From contig CALDBJ010000148.1 of NCBI GenBank assembly GCA_937937835.1, positions 1-40,007 of the forward strand: a stretch of 40,007 nt of DNA, in the 5' to 3' direction. A program made the translations under genes and the position numbers. Origin of the DNA: an uncultured Collinsella sp. Lineage in GTDB: Bacteria > Actinomycetota > Coriobacteriia > Coriobacteriales > Coriobacteriaceae. This document shows positions 21,947-28,872 of this stretch, piece after piece. The first letter of the stretch is position 1. The number at the start of each line of letters is the position of its first letter. Under the pieces are notes generated by a model. That model made no database searches, was not told the DNA's origin, and saw only the letters and a program-made list of their open reading frames with translations.

Positions 21947-22735
21947 TTACGCTGCGGGCGCGGGGCTGTCTTCTTCGTCTAGCGCGGCAAAGAGTTTCTT
22001 GCCGTCGAGCAAACGCGTGCTGACGTTTCTCATGCGGCTGACCTCAACGGTGCGCAGGGTGTCGTCGGCGCCTCGGGCGTCGTAGACCGTTCCCAGCAGA
22101 TACGAGACGCCATCGCGCTGCCTGATGGCAAAGGGCCGGACCGTCATCCGCACCACCTCGATTTCGCCTCGGGTCAGGACGTTTGAGATATCAAAGCTGA
22201 CAGTTGTTCCATGGTCGATGGCCTGTTCGACGAGCTCACACGTGTCGATACGCTTGGCGTGCGGACGCGTTGCCTTGACGGGCGCGTCGTTGGCGGCCGG
22301 TGCCGGTTCGGGCATATCGAGATAGTCGCGAACATCGGCGCTCGCCATGGCGACCAGGTGCTGTGCCATGCTCTTTCGAATGGCTATGGGCGTCGATCGG
22401 TTGCGCATGACCATGCCGTGGAGCCGTATGATCTCTTCGTCAGCAAGCGGGCGGGTGAGGAGCCGATAGCCCACGCCGCGTTTATAGTCGATTTCGTATC
22501 CGGCGTGACGAAGTGCGGATATCGAGGTATAGATGCTGCGGCGTGCCGCCGAGATGGGCATGCGGGCGGGGTCGTCGGGATGGGCGAGGAGCTCGACCAG
22601 CTCGTCGGAAAGCAGTGCCTTGTCCTCGCCGGTGTTCTCGCTCAAGAGCTGCAGGATGCGTACGGCGCGATAGGCTGCCATCGAGGCGGAGCCCCTGGTC
22701 GTGGTCTCGTAGTTTTCAACAACGGCTTCGGTCAT
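21947..22735 (-). CDS. WYL-domain transcriptional regulator
   Basis: A 262-residue regulator. The N-terminal part (about 18-95) is a winged HTH (RAVRILQLLSENT ... ARRSIYTSISALRHAGYEIDYKRGVGYRL). The C-terminal part (about 165-250) resembles a WYL ligand-sensing domain (VEQAIDHGTTVSFDIS ... VRMTVRPFAIRQRDGVSYLLGTVYD). An Ala/Pro-rich linker joins them. The ATG at 22735 has AAAGGAC nine bases upstream; an upstream GTG would abut that site. It lies between the ABC operon and asnS, all on the same strand, and could control either. A 13-base sequence repeated within and upstream of its start is a possible operator. Confidence 0.8.
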   Translation of the reverse strand: MTEAVVENYETTTRGSASMAAYRAVRILQLLSENTGEDKALLSDELVELLAHPDDPARMPISAARRSIYTSISALRHAGYEIDYKRGVGYRLLTRPLADEEIIRLHGMVMRNRSTPIAIRKSMAQHLVAMASADVRDYLDMPEPAPAANDAPVKATRPHAKRIDTCELVEQAIDHGTTVSFDISNVLTRGEIEVVRMTVRPFAIRQRDGVSYLLGTVYDARGADDTLRTVEVSRMRNVSTRLLDGKKLFAALDEEDSPAPAA

Positions 22736-22911
22736 AGCGCCCACGTCCTTTCCTTTTTTGGTGATGGCGTATCAGAGCCTAGGGCGCGGAGCCTGGCCAA
22801 GGACGCATGACGCCTTGGACGGTCGATGGCTGCCGGCAAACGGCGGGTCGAGTTTTCAACAACCCTGCCTAACTGACCAAAACCTTGCCAAAAGCTTGAC
22901 GGATGCTGTTG

Positions 22912-22943
22912 AAAAAAGCGCCTCTCGGCTTGCCGAGAGGCGC
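22912..22943 (-). terminator. Terminator after asnS
   Basis: On the minus strand GCGCCTCTCGGC pairs perfectly with GCCGAGAGGCGC across a two-base centre and is followed by six T residues. Confidence 0.92.
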
Positions 22944-22984
22944 TGGCGTGAGGCACTGGAACGCGTTTGGTGGCGCTATGGCGA

Positions 22985-24388
22985 TTAGAAGTCGGCGTTG
23001 CCCACGGTGCGCGGGTGCGGCAGGACGTCGCGGATGTTGCCCACGCCGGTGAGGTACATCACCAAGCGCTCGAAGCCCAGACCGTAGCCGGCGTGCTTGC
23101 AGGAACCGTAGCGGCGCAGGTCAAGGTAGTACTTGTACTGCTCGGGATTCATGCCCAGGTCCTTGATGCGGGCCTCGAGCAGATCCAGGCGCTCCTCGCG
23201 CTGGGAGCCGCCGATAATCTCGCCGATACCGGGAACCAGGCAGTCGGCGGCGGCGACGGTCTTGCCGTCCTCGTTCATGCGCATGTAGAAGGCCTTGATC
23301 TCGGCCGGGTAGTCGGTTACGAAGGTCGGGCGCTTAAAGTGCTCCTCGGTCAGGAAACGCTCGTGCTCGGTTTGCAGGTCGATGCCCCAGCTCACGGGAT
23401 AGTCAAACTTGTGACCGGCGGCGACTGCCTGCTCCAGGATCTCGACGGCCTCGGTATAGGTGACGCGGGCAAAGTCGGAGTTGGCGACATGGTTCAGGCG
23501 CTCGAGCAGACCCTTGTCCACAAACTTGTTGAGCATGTTGAGCTCGTCGGGGCAGGTGGCCATAACGTCCTTAAGGACGTACTTGAGCATGGCCTCGGCG
23601 TTATCCATGTAGTCGTTGAGGTCGGCAAATGCCATCTCGGGCTCAATCATCCAAAACTCGGCGGCGTGGCGCGTGGTGTTGGAGTTTTCGGCGCGGAAGG
23701 TGGGGCCAAAGGTGTACACGTCGCCAAAGGCCATGGCAAAGTTCTCGGCATTGAGCTGGCCGGACACGGTGAGGCTCGCATGCTTGCCAAAGAAGTCCTG
23801 GCTCCAGTCGACCTCGCCGGACTCGGTGAGGGGCGGGTTTTTGGGGTCGAGCGTGGTCACGCGGAACATCTCGCCGGCGCCCTCGCAGTCACTCGTGGTG
23901 ATGATGGGGGTGTTGACGTAGACAAAGCCCTGCTCCTGGAAGAAGCGGTGGATAGCGGCAGCCGCGACAGAGCGGATGCGGAACACGGCGCGGAACAGGT
24001 TGGTGCGCGGGCGCAGGTGCTGCTGGGTGCGCAGGAACTCGACGGTTGCGCGCTTCTTCTGCAGCGGGTAATCCGGGGCGCTGACGCCCTCGACCTCGAT
24101 GGAGGTGACAGAAAGTTCGAAGGGCTGGGGCGCATCGGGGGTCAGCTTGACGGTGCCGCTGCAGATGAGGGCGGCCGAGACGTTTTGATGGGCGATCTCG
24201 TCGTAGTTGTCGAGCGCCTCGCGGTTCATGACGACCTGCAGGTCGCGGAAGCAGCTGCCGTCGTTGAGCGTGACGAAGCCAAAGTTCTTCATGTCGCGGA
24301 CGGACTTGACCCAGCCGGCAACGGTGACGGTCTGGCCACCGAGCGACTCAGCATCGGCATAGAGCTGCGCGATTTTGGTGCGGTTCAC
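22985..24388 (-). CDS. asnS: Asparaginyl-tRNA synthetase
   Basis: Class II synthetase charging tRNA-Asn. The start is GTG at 24388, four bases after GGGAGG; this gives 467 residues, the usual length, while longer frames would include the promoter. The OB-fold anticodon domain (VTVAGWVKSVRDMKNFGFVTLNDGS) is followed by motif 2 (FRAENSNTTRHAAEFWMIEPE) and motif 3 (GYGLGFERLVMYLTG). With AsnRS present, the organism need not rely only on the indirect Asp-tRNA-Asn amidation route. Confidence 0.95.
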   Translation of the reverse strand: MNRTKIAQLYADAESLGGQTVTVAGWVKSVRDMKNFGFVTLNDGSCFRDLQVVMNREALDNYDEIAHQNVSAALICSGTVKLTPDAPQPFELSVTSIEVEGVSAPDYPLQKKRATVEFLRTQQHLRPRTNLFRAVFRIRSVAAAAIHRFFQEQGFVYVNTPIITTSDCEGAGEMFRVTTLDPKNPPLTESGEVDWSQDFFGKHASLTVSGQLNAENFAMAFGDVYTFGPTFRAENSNTTRHAAEFWMIEPEMAFADLNDYMDNAEAMLKYVLKDVMATCPDELNMLNKFVDKGLLERLNHVANSDFARVTYTEAVEILEQAVAAGHKFDYPVSWGIDLQTEHERFLTEEHFKRPTFVTDYPAEIKAFYMRMNEDGKTVAAADCLVPGIGEIIGGSQREERLDLLEARIKDLGMNPEQYKYYLDLRRYGSCKHAGYGLGFERLVMYLTGVGNIRDVLPHPRTVGNADF

Positions 24389-24434
24389 GTATCCTCCCAT
24401 AACGGTTGTGCGGATTATTTCCAAACAGTTAACC

Positions 24435-24463
24435 ATTCTAACCCGCGAGTGAGGGCGTAGCAA
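24435..24463 (-). promoter_or_regulatory. Promoter of asnS
   Basis: On the minus strand TTGCTA (24463-24458) and TAGAAT (24440-24435) are 17 bases apart, about 50 bases before the start codon. Confidence 0.7.
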
Positions 24464-24494
24464 AACGTCAGGTGTGATGTATGGGCATGACGTG

Positions 24495-24525
24495 GGCACC
24501 GCACAAGCGCCGATTTTGCGGTGCC
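24495..24525. terminator. Hairpin after the acyltransferase gene
   Basis: GGCACCGC pairs with GCGGTGCC around 15 bases, directly at the acyltransferase stop. There is no T tract, so it is a weak terminator at best. Confidence 0.45.
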
Positions 24526-26459
24526 TAGTGCCCGCAGATGGCTTGGCGTATGAGAGCAGCGTAGGTGTCGATTCCCGTCTGGGTGAGGTGTGTGCCGTCG
24601 TCGACAAGGTATTCGCTGTGGCCCTCTGAGGCACCGCTCCAGTCGATGACGCCGGCGTTGTCGTTTTGGGCGCAGACATCGCGGATCGTCTGGTTATTGC
24701 GGTCCTGTAGCTCGAGCGGTACGCGCACGGTCACAAAGTAGATGGGCTTGCCGCCCACGGCATTAATCACGTCCTGCACCTGCTGGGGGTCGCGGATGAG
24801 GCCGTTGGTGCCAAGCGCGCAGATGACCACGCTTGGATCGTAGTTGGCACTGTCCTGTGCATAGACATCCTGGAAGGTGTAGAACTGGCGGCTCACCACG
24901 CCGTCGATGTGCGCGTTGGGAAGCGCCGCCTGAATGCCAGGTTGGGCACCTGCGGTGACCGAGTCGCCGATCATGAGCACGCGGGCGTCGCAGGTTCCGG
25001 TTGCCTCGTCGTAGGTAAAGCTCTTCCAGTCCAAGTTCTTGGGGACCTTTTCGGCGATAGGTCCCTCTTTGGGTTTTTGCTTGGTGGCGTCATCGGATGC
25101 GGTGTCGCTGGGCTGGGATTCTTTACCGGATGCGGGCTCGGCGCCCTTGTCGTTGGCTCCGTTGTCCTGGGACGAGGTCGCGTTCTGGGCAAGCTCGGGA
25201 CGGAGCTGCTCGGCGCGGGCGGTGGCGATGCCTGCCCAGTCAAGCGGCGCGAAGGCAAGTGCGGCGACGCATGCGGCGCCAAGCGCGGGGAGCACCATGG
25301 CGGGCGAAAGGACGTGCTTTCTTGCCGTGCTGTCCTGTTGGGCCGGCTTGTGGGACCAAGGGCGTTCGACGAGGCGATAGAAAACCTCGGCTACCGCAAG
25401 GATCAGTACAAGCTGTAATACCTGCTCCCACCAGGCGATGCGGGTAGTGCGGGTTGCGGGGTTCATAAGAAGCAGTAGGGGATAGTGCACCAGATAAACC
25501 GAGAACGAGCGCTGGCCCAGCCAGACGAGCGGCTTGACCGACAACAGACGACGCACGATGCACTCCGTATTCTGCACGCAGATGATGAGGAGTCCGGTGG
25601 CGAGGGCAAACAGCAAAAAGCCGCCGCGGTAGAGCCAAGCGCTCTCTCCGGTCAGCATGAGTGCGCCGGCTATAACGGCAACGAGCCACGCGATAGAAAT
25701 CGCGTTGACCTTTGAGATGCCCTTGTTGGCGCCGGGGATATGGATGTCACCGCTCAGCATCTCGCGCAGACGCGGCGCGGCGATGGCGGCTAAGGCTCCG
25801 CATAGAAGCTCGGCGGCACGGGCGTCGGTTCCGTAGTAGACGCGCGATGTGTCGGCGGTGGGATTAAACATGAGGACCATGGCTGCCGTCGATACAAGCG
25901 CGAATGCGATTGTGATGCCGATGGCGGTGTTGCGCGACCTGGTTTTGCCGCACAGTGCCATAAGGATGACCGGCCATACCAGATAGAACTGCATAGTGAC
26001 AGCGCAGAACCACAGGTGCGTGAGCGGCGAGGGGAGTCCCGCGGCGGCGAAATACGAGACGTTGCGGAAGATGTAGAACCAGTTGCTCAAAAAGAGTGCC
26101 GATGGCAGGGCGTCCTGCTGCACCTTAGGGAGTAGGCTCGGGGCCGCGATGTAGGTGGCGACGGCGGTAAGCGCGATGGTCACGACGATCGGCGGCATCA
26201 TGCGCGCAATGCGGCGGCAGATATAGCGCGGGTACGAGAATCCGTCGCGTGCCGTGGCCCGCATAATGCTTTTGGTGGCGAGATAGCCACTCAGCGTAAA
26301 GAAGAGTGTAACGCCCAAAAAACCGCCGGTCAGGCGGCTGGGGCGAAGGTGATATAGGACGACGCCGGCGATGGCGAGGGCGCGGAGCCCGTCGAGCGCG
26401 ACGATGCGTTGGTTGCGTTGAGGCGCGGCGTGTGCGGCGCCCGTGGGTGTGTTTTGCAT
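24525..26459 (-). CDS. Membrane acyltransferase with C-terminal SGNH domain (OatA-like)
   Basis: A 644-residue two-part enzyme. Residues about 15-370 form the acyltransferase-3 membrane domain with about ten helices (IVALDGLRALAIAGVVLYHL, FFTLSGYLATKS). A Ser/Asp/Lys-rich linker (about 410-470) leads to an extracellular SGNH domain with GDSVTAG (Ser about 500), ALGTNG, and DDGTH (Asp 621, His 624). This layout is that of enzymes that move acetyl groups through the membrane onto peptidoglycan or cell-surface glycans. GGAGGAAG precedes the ATG. A GAAACGTTTC palindrome lies about 145 bases upstream. The acceptor is inferred, not shown. Confidence 0.88.
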   Translation of the reverse strand: MQNTPTGAAHAAPQRNQRIVALDGLRALAIAGVVLYHLRPSRLTGGFLGVTLFFTLSGYLATKSIMRATARDGFSYPRYICRRIARMMPPIVVTIALTAVATYIAAPSLLPKVQQDALPSALFLSNWFYIFRNVSYFAAAGLPSPLTHLWFCAVTMQFYLVWPVILMALCGKTRSRNTAIGITIAFALVSTAAMVLMFNPTADTSRVYYGTDARAAELLCGALAAIAAPRLREMLSGDIHIPGANKGISKVNAISIAWLVAVIAGALMLTGESAWLYRGGFLLFALATGLLIICVQNTECIVRRLLSVKPLVWLGQRSFSVYLVHYPLLLLMNPATRTTRIAWWEQVLQLVLILAVAEVFYRLVERPWSHKPAQQDSTARKHVLSPAMVLPALGAACVAALAFAPLDWAGIATARAEQLRPELAQNATSSQDNGANDKGAEPASGKESQPSDTASDDATKQKPKEGPIAEKVPKNLDWKSFTYDEATGTCDARVLMIGDSVTAGAQPGIQAALPNAHIDGVVSRQFYTFQDVYAQDSANYDPSVVICALGTNGLIRDPQQVQDVINAVGGKPIYFVTVRVPLELQDRNNQTIRDVCAQNDNAGVIDWSGASEGHSEYLVDDGTHLTQTGIDTYAALIRQAICGH

Positions 26460-26601
26460 CGATCTTCCTCCAATGTCGACCTAGCAGTCTAGCGCTCTGT
26501 GCGGACAAAGGAAGGGGGTTCGTGCGGTTGAACAACATGCCGCGGGGCGATGCCTCGCTACGCAAAAGCCGCACCTGCGTTGATGCTCAGCTGTCTATAT
26601 A

Positions 26602-26611
26602 GAAACGTTTC
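26602..26611. promoter_or_regulatory. cre/LacI-type palindrome upstream of the acyltransferase
   Basis: GAAACGTTTC, flanked by TATATA, is a perfect palindrome with the CG centre typical of LacI/CcpA-family operators. The same 10 bases recur at 27305-27314. Confidence 0.5.
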
Positions 26612-26693
26612 AGAACCTCTACATAGGCAAAAACAACAACACAGATGCGGCAAAGATGCACGGGTGGTTGAGCCTTTATGCGATAATGCTCGG

Positions 26694-27257
26694 CTACTTG
26701 GTCTTGGCAACCAGCAGCGGATCGCCAAGCTTGACGAGCGGATTACCGCCGATAAGCGTGCCAGACTCGCCGACGTGGTCGATGCTCTTGAGGCGGTCGA
26801 GCTCAGAGACGATGACGGTCACGATGTCCTCGTGACCAGCGGCCTTGATGGCGTCGCGGTCGAAGCTGATGAGCGGCTGGCCGGCCTTGACCGTGTCACC
26901 CATCTCGACAAAGCGGGCAAAACCCTTGCCGTTCATTTCCACGGTGCCCAGGCCAACATGGATGAACACGCGCAGGCCGTCCTCGGTGATCATGCCGATG
27001 GAGTGGTTGGTGACAGTGGTGGCACCGATGCGGCCGTTGGCGGGCGCATAGATGGTGCCGGTAATGGGCTCGATGCCATAGCCCTGGCCAAGCATGCCCG
27101 AGGCGATTGTCTCGTCGGGAACCTCGTTCAGGTTGACGAGCACGCCGTTGACGGGGGCATAGATGACGCCTTCGCGGGTAGCGAAGCTTGCTGCGGGCGG
27201 AACGGACGCCTCGCCGGTCGAGGTGAAGGTGGACTTAAGCGAATCGAGCAGACCCAT
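26694..27257 (-). CDS. PTS EIIA component, glucose type
   Basis: A 187-residue free-standing EIIA that passes phosphate from HPr to a sugar-specific EIIB and can act as a carbon-status signal. The active-site His is H100 in FIHVGLGTVEMNGKGF; the second conserved His is H85 in TNHSIGM. The fold segments IYAPVNGVLVNL, DETIASGMLGQGYGI and GTIYAPANGRI are clear. The ATG at 27257 has GGAGG five bases upstream; earlier frames run through the operator. No PTS EIIB or EIIC gene is in the window. A GAAACGTTTC palindrome about 50 bases upstream suggests catabolite control. Confidence 0.92.
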   Translation of the reverse strand: MGLLDSLKSTFTSTGEASVPPAASFATREGVIYAPVNGVLVNLNEVPDETIASGMLGQGYGIEPITGTIYAPANGRIGATTVTNHSIGMITEDGLRVFIHVGLGTVEMNGKGFARFVEMGDTVKAGQPLISFDRDAIKAAGHEDIVTVIVSELDRLKSIDHVGESGTLIGGNPLVKLGDPLLVAKTK

Positions 27258-27304
27258 AGTTGCCTCCAACTTAAATAGGCGCATATCGCGCGTTTGGTTT
27301 GCCG

Positions 27305-27314
27305 GAAACGTTTC
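27305..27314. promoter_or_regulatory. cre/LacI-type palindrome upstream of EIIA
   Basis: GAAACGTTTC within TGTGAAACGTTTCCGG (minus strand) lies in the EIIA upstream region, identical in core to 26602-26611. Confidence 0.55.
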
Positions 27315-27453
27315 ACATGTGTTTCGCGGCTTGGTCAACGCCCCTATTCTACGCTGCTCAACGATACCTCTGAACTGGGATTATGTGATATATCAGTTGA
27401 AGGGAAACTTATTGCCGGAGTGTTTCTGCGCCACGGGTTCAAGTGGGGTACGC

Positions 27454-27481
27454 TTGAAGGCGAAAAATAAGGGCGCATAAT
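27454..27481 (+). promoter_or_regulatory. Probable promoter of the esterase gene
   Basis: TTGAAG (27454-27459) and CATAAT (27476-27481) are 16 bases apart, some 20 bases before the ATG. TTCAAG/CTTGAA arms (27438-27458) overlap the -35 and could be an operator. Confidence 0.5.
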
Positions 27482-27500
27482 TTGCGCGAAGGGAGCACAT

Positions 27501-28400
27501 ATGATTGTCGAGAACCATGCGCTGTGGGGCGAGGAGCCGACCGAGGATTATCCGGCGACGTTTACGTATTTGGGTGCCGAGCCGTTGCCCGATAAACCGA
27601 ATGGCCGCCGCCCCGCGGTGATTATCTGTGGCGGAGGTGCGTTTACGCATATCGCTCCGCATGAGCAGGATCCTGTGGCGTTTGCGTTTTTGGATCACGG
27701 TTACCAGGCCTTTGTGCTCAACTATGTCACGAGTTCTACGGGTGACGTGAGCTTTCCGCATCCCCAGGCAGATCTTGCCAAGATGGTCGCCACGGTGCGC
27801 GCCAACGCCGACGAGTGGCATGTCGATCCTAAGCGCGTGTGCGTCGTGGGCTTTTCTGCTGGCGGCATGATTTGCGCCTCGCTGGCAACACAGTGGAAGA
27901 CCGGCCCCTTTGCGGCACTTGCCGGGGCGCGTCCGGACGACATTCGTCCCGATGCCGTGGTGCTGGGCTATCCATTGCTCGACTTTGCCTATGTGCGCGA
28001 CATGCAGACGCGCGATCCGCGCATTGACTTGCGTGTGCCCAAGACGGGTGGCAAGACGGGGCGCGATTTGCTCAACGACTACCTGTCGATGGTGACGGGC
28101 GGCGAGGCAACTGACGAGCATCTGGCCGACATCTGCCCCACCACGCATGTTTCGCGTCAGATGCCACCGACCTTTGTGTGGGGCGTGTCCGACGACAAGA
28201 CGGCGCCGATCGCGCAGGTCTACCCGTTTGCGCAGCGCATGGCCGAGGAGGGCGTTGCATGCGAGATGCACGTCTTCGACCAGGGTGGTCATGGCCTTTC
28301 GCTCGGCAACGCCAACACCGCGGTCGACAACGAGGACAAGCAGGTTTCCGTCCGTCCCTGGATCCGCCTGGCCTTCCGCTTCCTCGAGCGCCATCTGTAA
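27501..28400 (+). CDS. Alpha/beta hydrolase, esterase/acetylhydrolase type
   Basis: A 299-residue cytosolic alpha/beta hydrolase. The oxyanion-hole segment is IICGGGAFTHI (about 41-51), the nucleophile elbow GFSAGG has Ser119, the acid is probably the Asp in VSDDKTAP, and the His is in DQGGHGLS. The layout is that of BD-FAE/acetyl-xylan-esterase-like enzymes, which release acetyl or feruloyl groups from glycans. The gene has its own promoter and a GAAGGGAG site, and stands between EIIA and a palindromic element. Substrate is not known. Confidence 0.85.
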   Translation: MIVENHALWGEEPTEDYPATFTYLGAEPLPDKPNGRRPAVIICGGGAFTHIAPHEQDPVAFAFLDHGYQAFVLNYVTSSTGDVSFPHPQADLAKMVATVRANADEWHVDPKRVCVVGFSAGGMICASLATQWKTGPFAALAGARPDDIRPDAVVLGYPLLDFAYVRDMQTRDPRIDLRVPKTGGKTGRDLLNDYLSMVTGGEATDEHLADICPTTHVSRQMPPTFVWGVSDDKTAPIAQVYPFAQRMAEEGVACEMHVFDQGGHGLSLGNANTAVDNEDKQVSVRPWIRLAFRFLERHL

Positions 28401-28429
28401 GAGTCCCGGCATCCAAGCTCTTCAATAAC

Positions 28430-28492
28430 TTGCGGTGAAATAGTTCCTATCTGGGGCATCAACCAGCCCATCCAGGAACTATTCCACCGCAA
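28430..28492. repeat. GCGGTGGAATAGTTCC palindrome, copy 1
   Basis: TTGCGGTGAAATAGTTCCT (28430-28448) pairs with AGGAACTATTCCACCGCAA (28474-28492) with one mismatch. It begins 30 bases after the esterase stop and is followed by TTCGTTTTT, so it may act as its terminator. Confidence 0.85.
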
Positions 28493-28514
28493 CTTCGTTT
28501 TTGATGCCCCGTCC

Positions 28515-28713
28515 GGAAACTGCGCCCCAGTTTTGCCTTTCAAGGTGGGACGCAGTTTCCCATAGGGCCTCGACTGGGAAAGCGCGTCCCGTTTCGAGCG
28601 GGGATTCCGGGATGCATTTTCCGTAAGAGGCCTGTTTGGGAAACCATATCCCGTTTCGAGCCGGAATTCTGGGATGTAGTTTCCCCGAGAGGCCTCATCG
28701 GGAAACTATGGCC
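28515..28713. repeat. Tandem hairpin array, exact 62-bp period
   Basis: Units at 28515-28560, 28577-28622 and 28639-28684 are each 46 bp, with a fourth partial unit starting at 28701. Each unit begins GGAAA and ends TTTCC, and can fold on itself. The 16-bp linkers carry GGGCCT or GAGGCCT. Units 2 and 3 share CCCGTTTCGAGC. It lies just before the feoAB promoter. Confidence 0.85.
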
Positions 28714-28753
28714 CTGAACTCTCCTGCCTGTCCCCATTGCGCCAATTTGCTGA

Positions 28754-28821
28754 TTGAACATCGTTGTGTGTTCGCGCTATCATGCATGGTTAAATTGGTT
28801 AGCCGTGGCAAACGGTTAGCC
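28754..28821 (+). promoter_or_regulatory. Promoter and possible metal-repressor site of feoAB
   Basis: TTGAAC (28754-28759) and TATCAT (28778-28783) are 18 bases apart. Two GGTTAGCC direct repeats (28797-28804 and 28814-28821), 17 bases apart, follow around the expected transcript start. TTAGCC resembles half of a DtxR/IdeR box, but no full box is seen. Confidence 0.55.
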
Positions 28822-28872
28822 AAGGTGAACATAAATGCAACGCCCTGTGGGCGCCGGGGGAGGAACACGGAC

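Noticed and set aside
22967..24460. Long plus-strand frame opposite asnS
   Set aside because: The minus strand encodes a full asparaginyl-tRNA synthetase with its motifs.
28636..28872. Earlier start for feoAB
   Set aside because: It would translate the 62-bp repeat array and the promoter; the GTG at 28873 has a strong ribosome binding site and matches the FeoA start.
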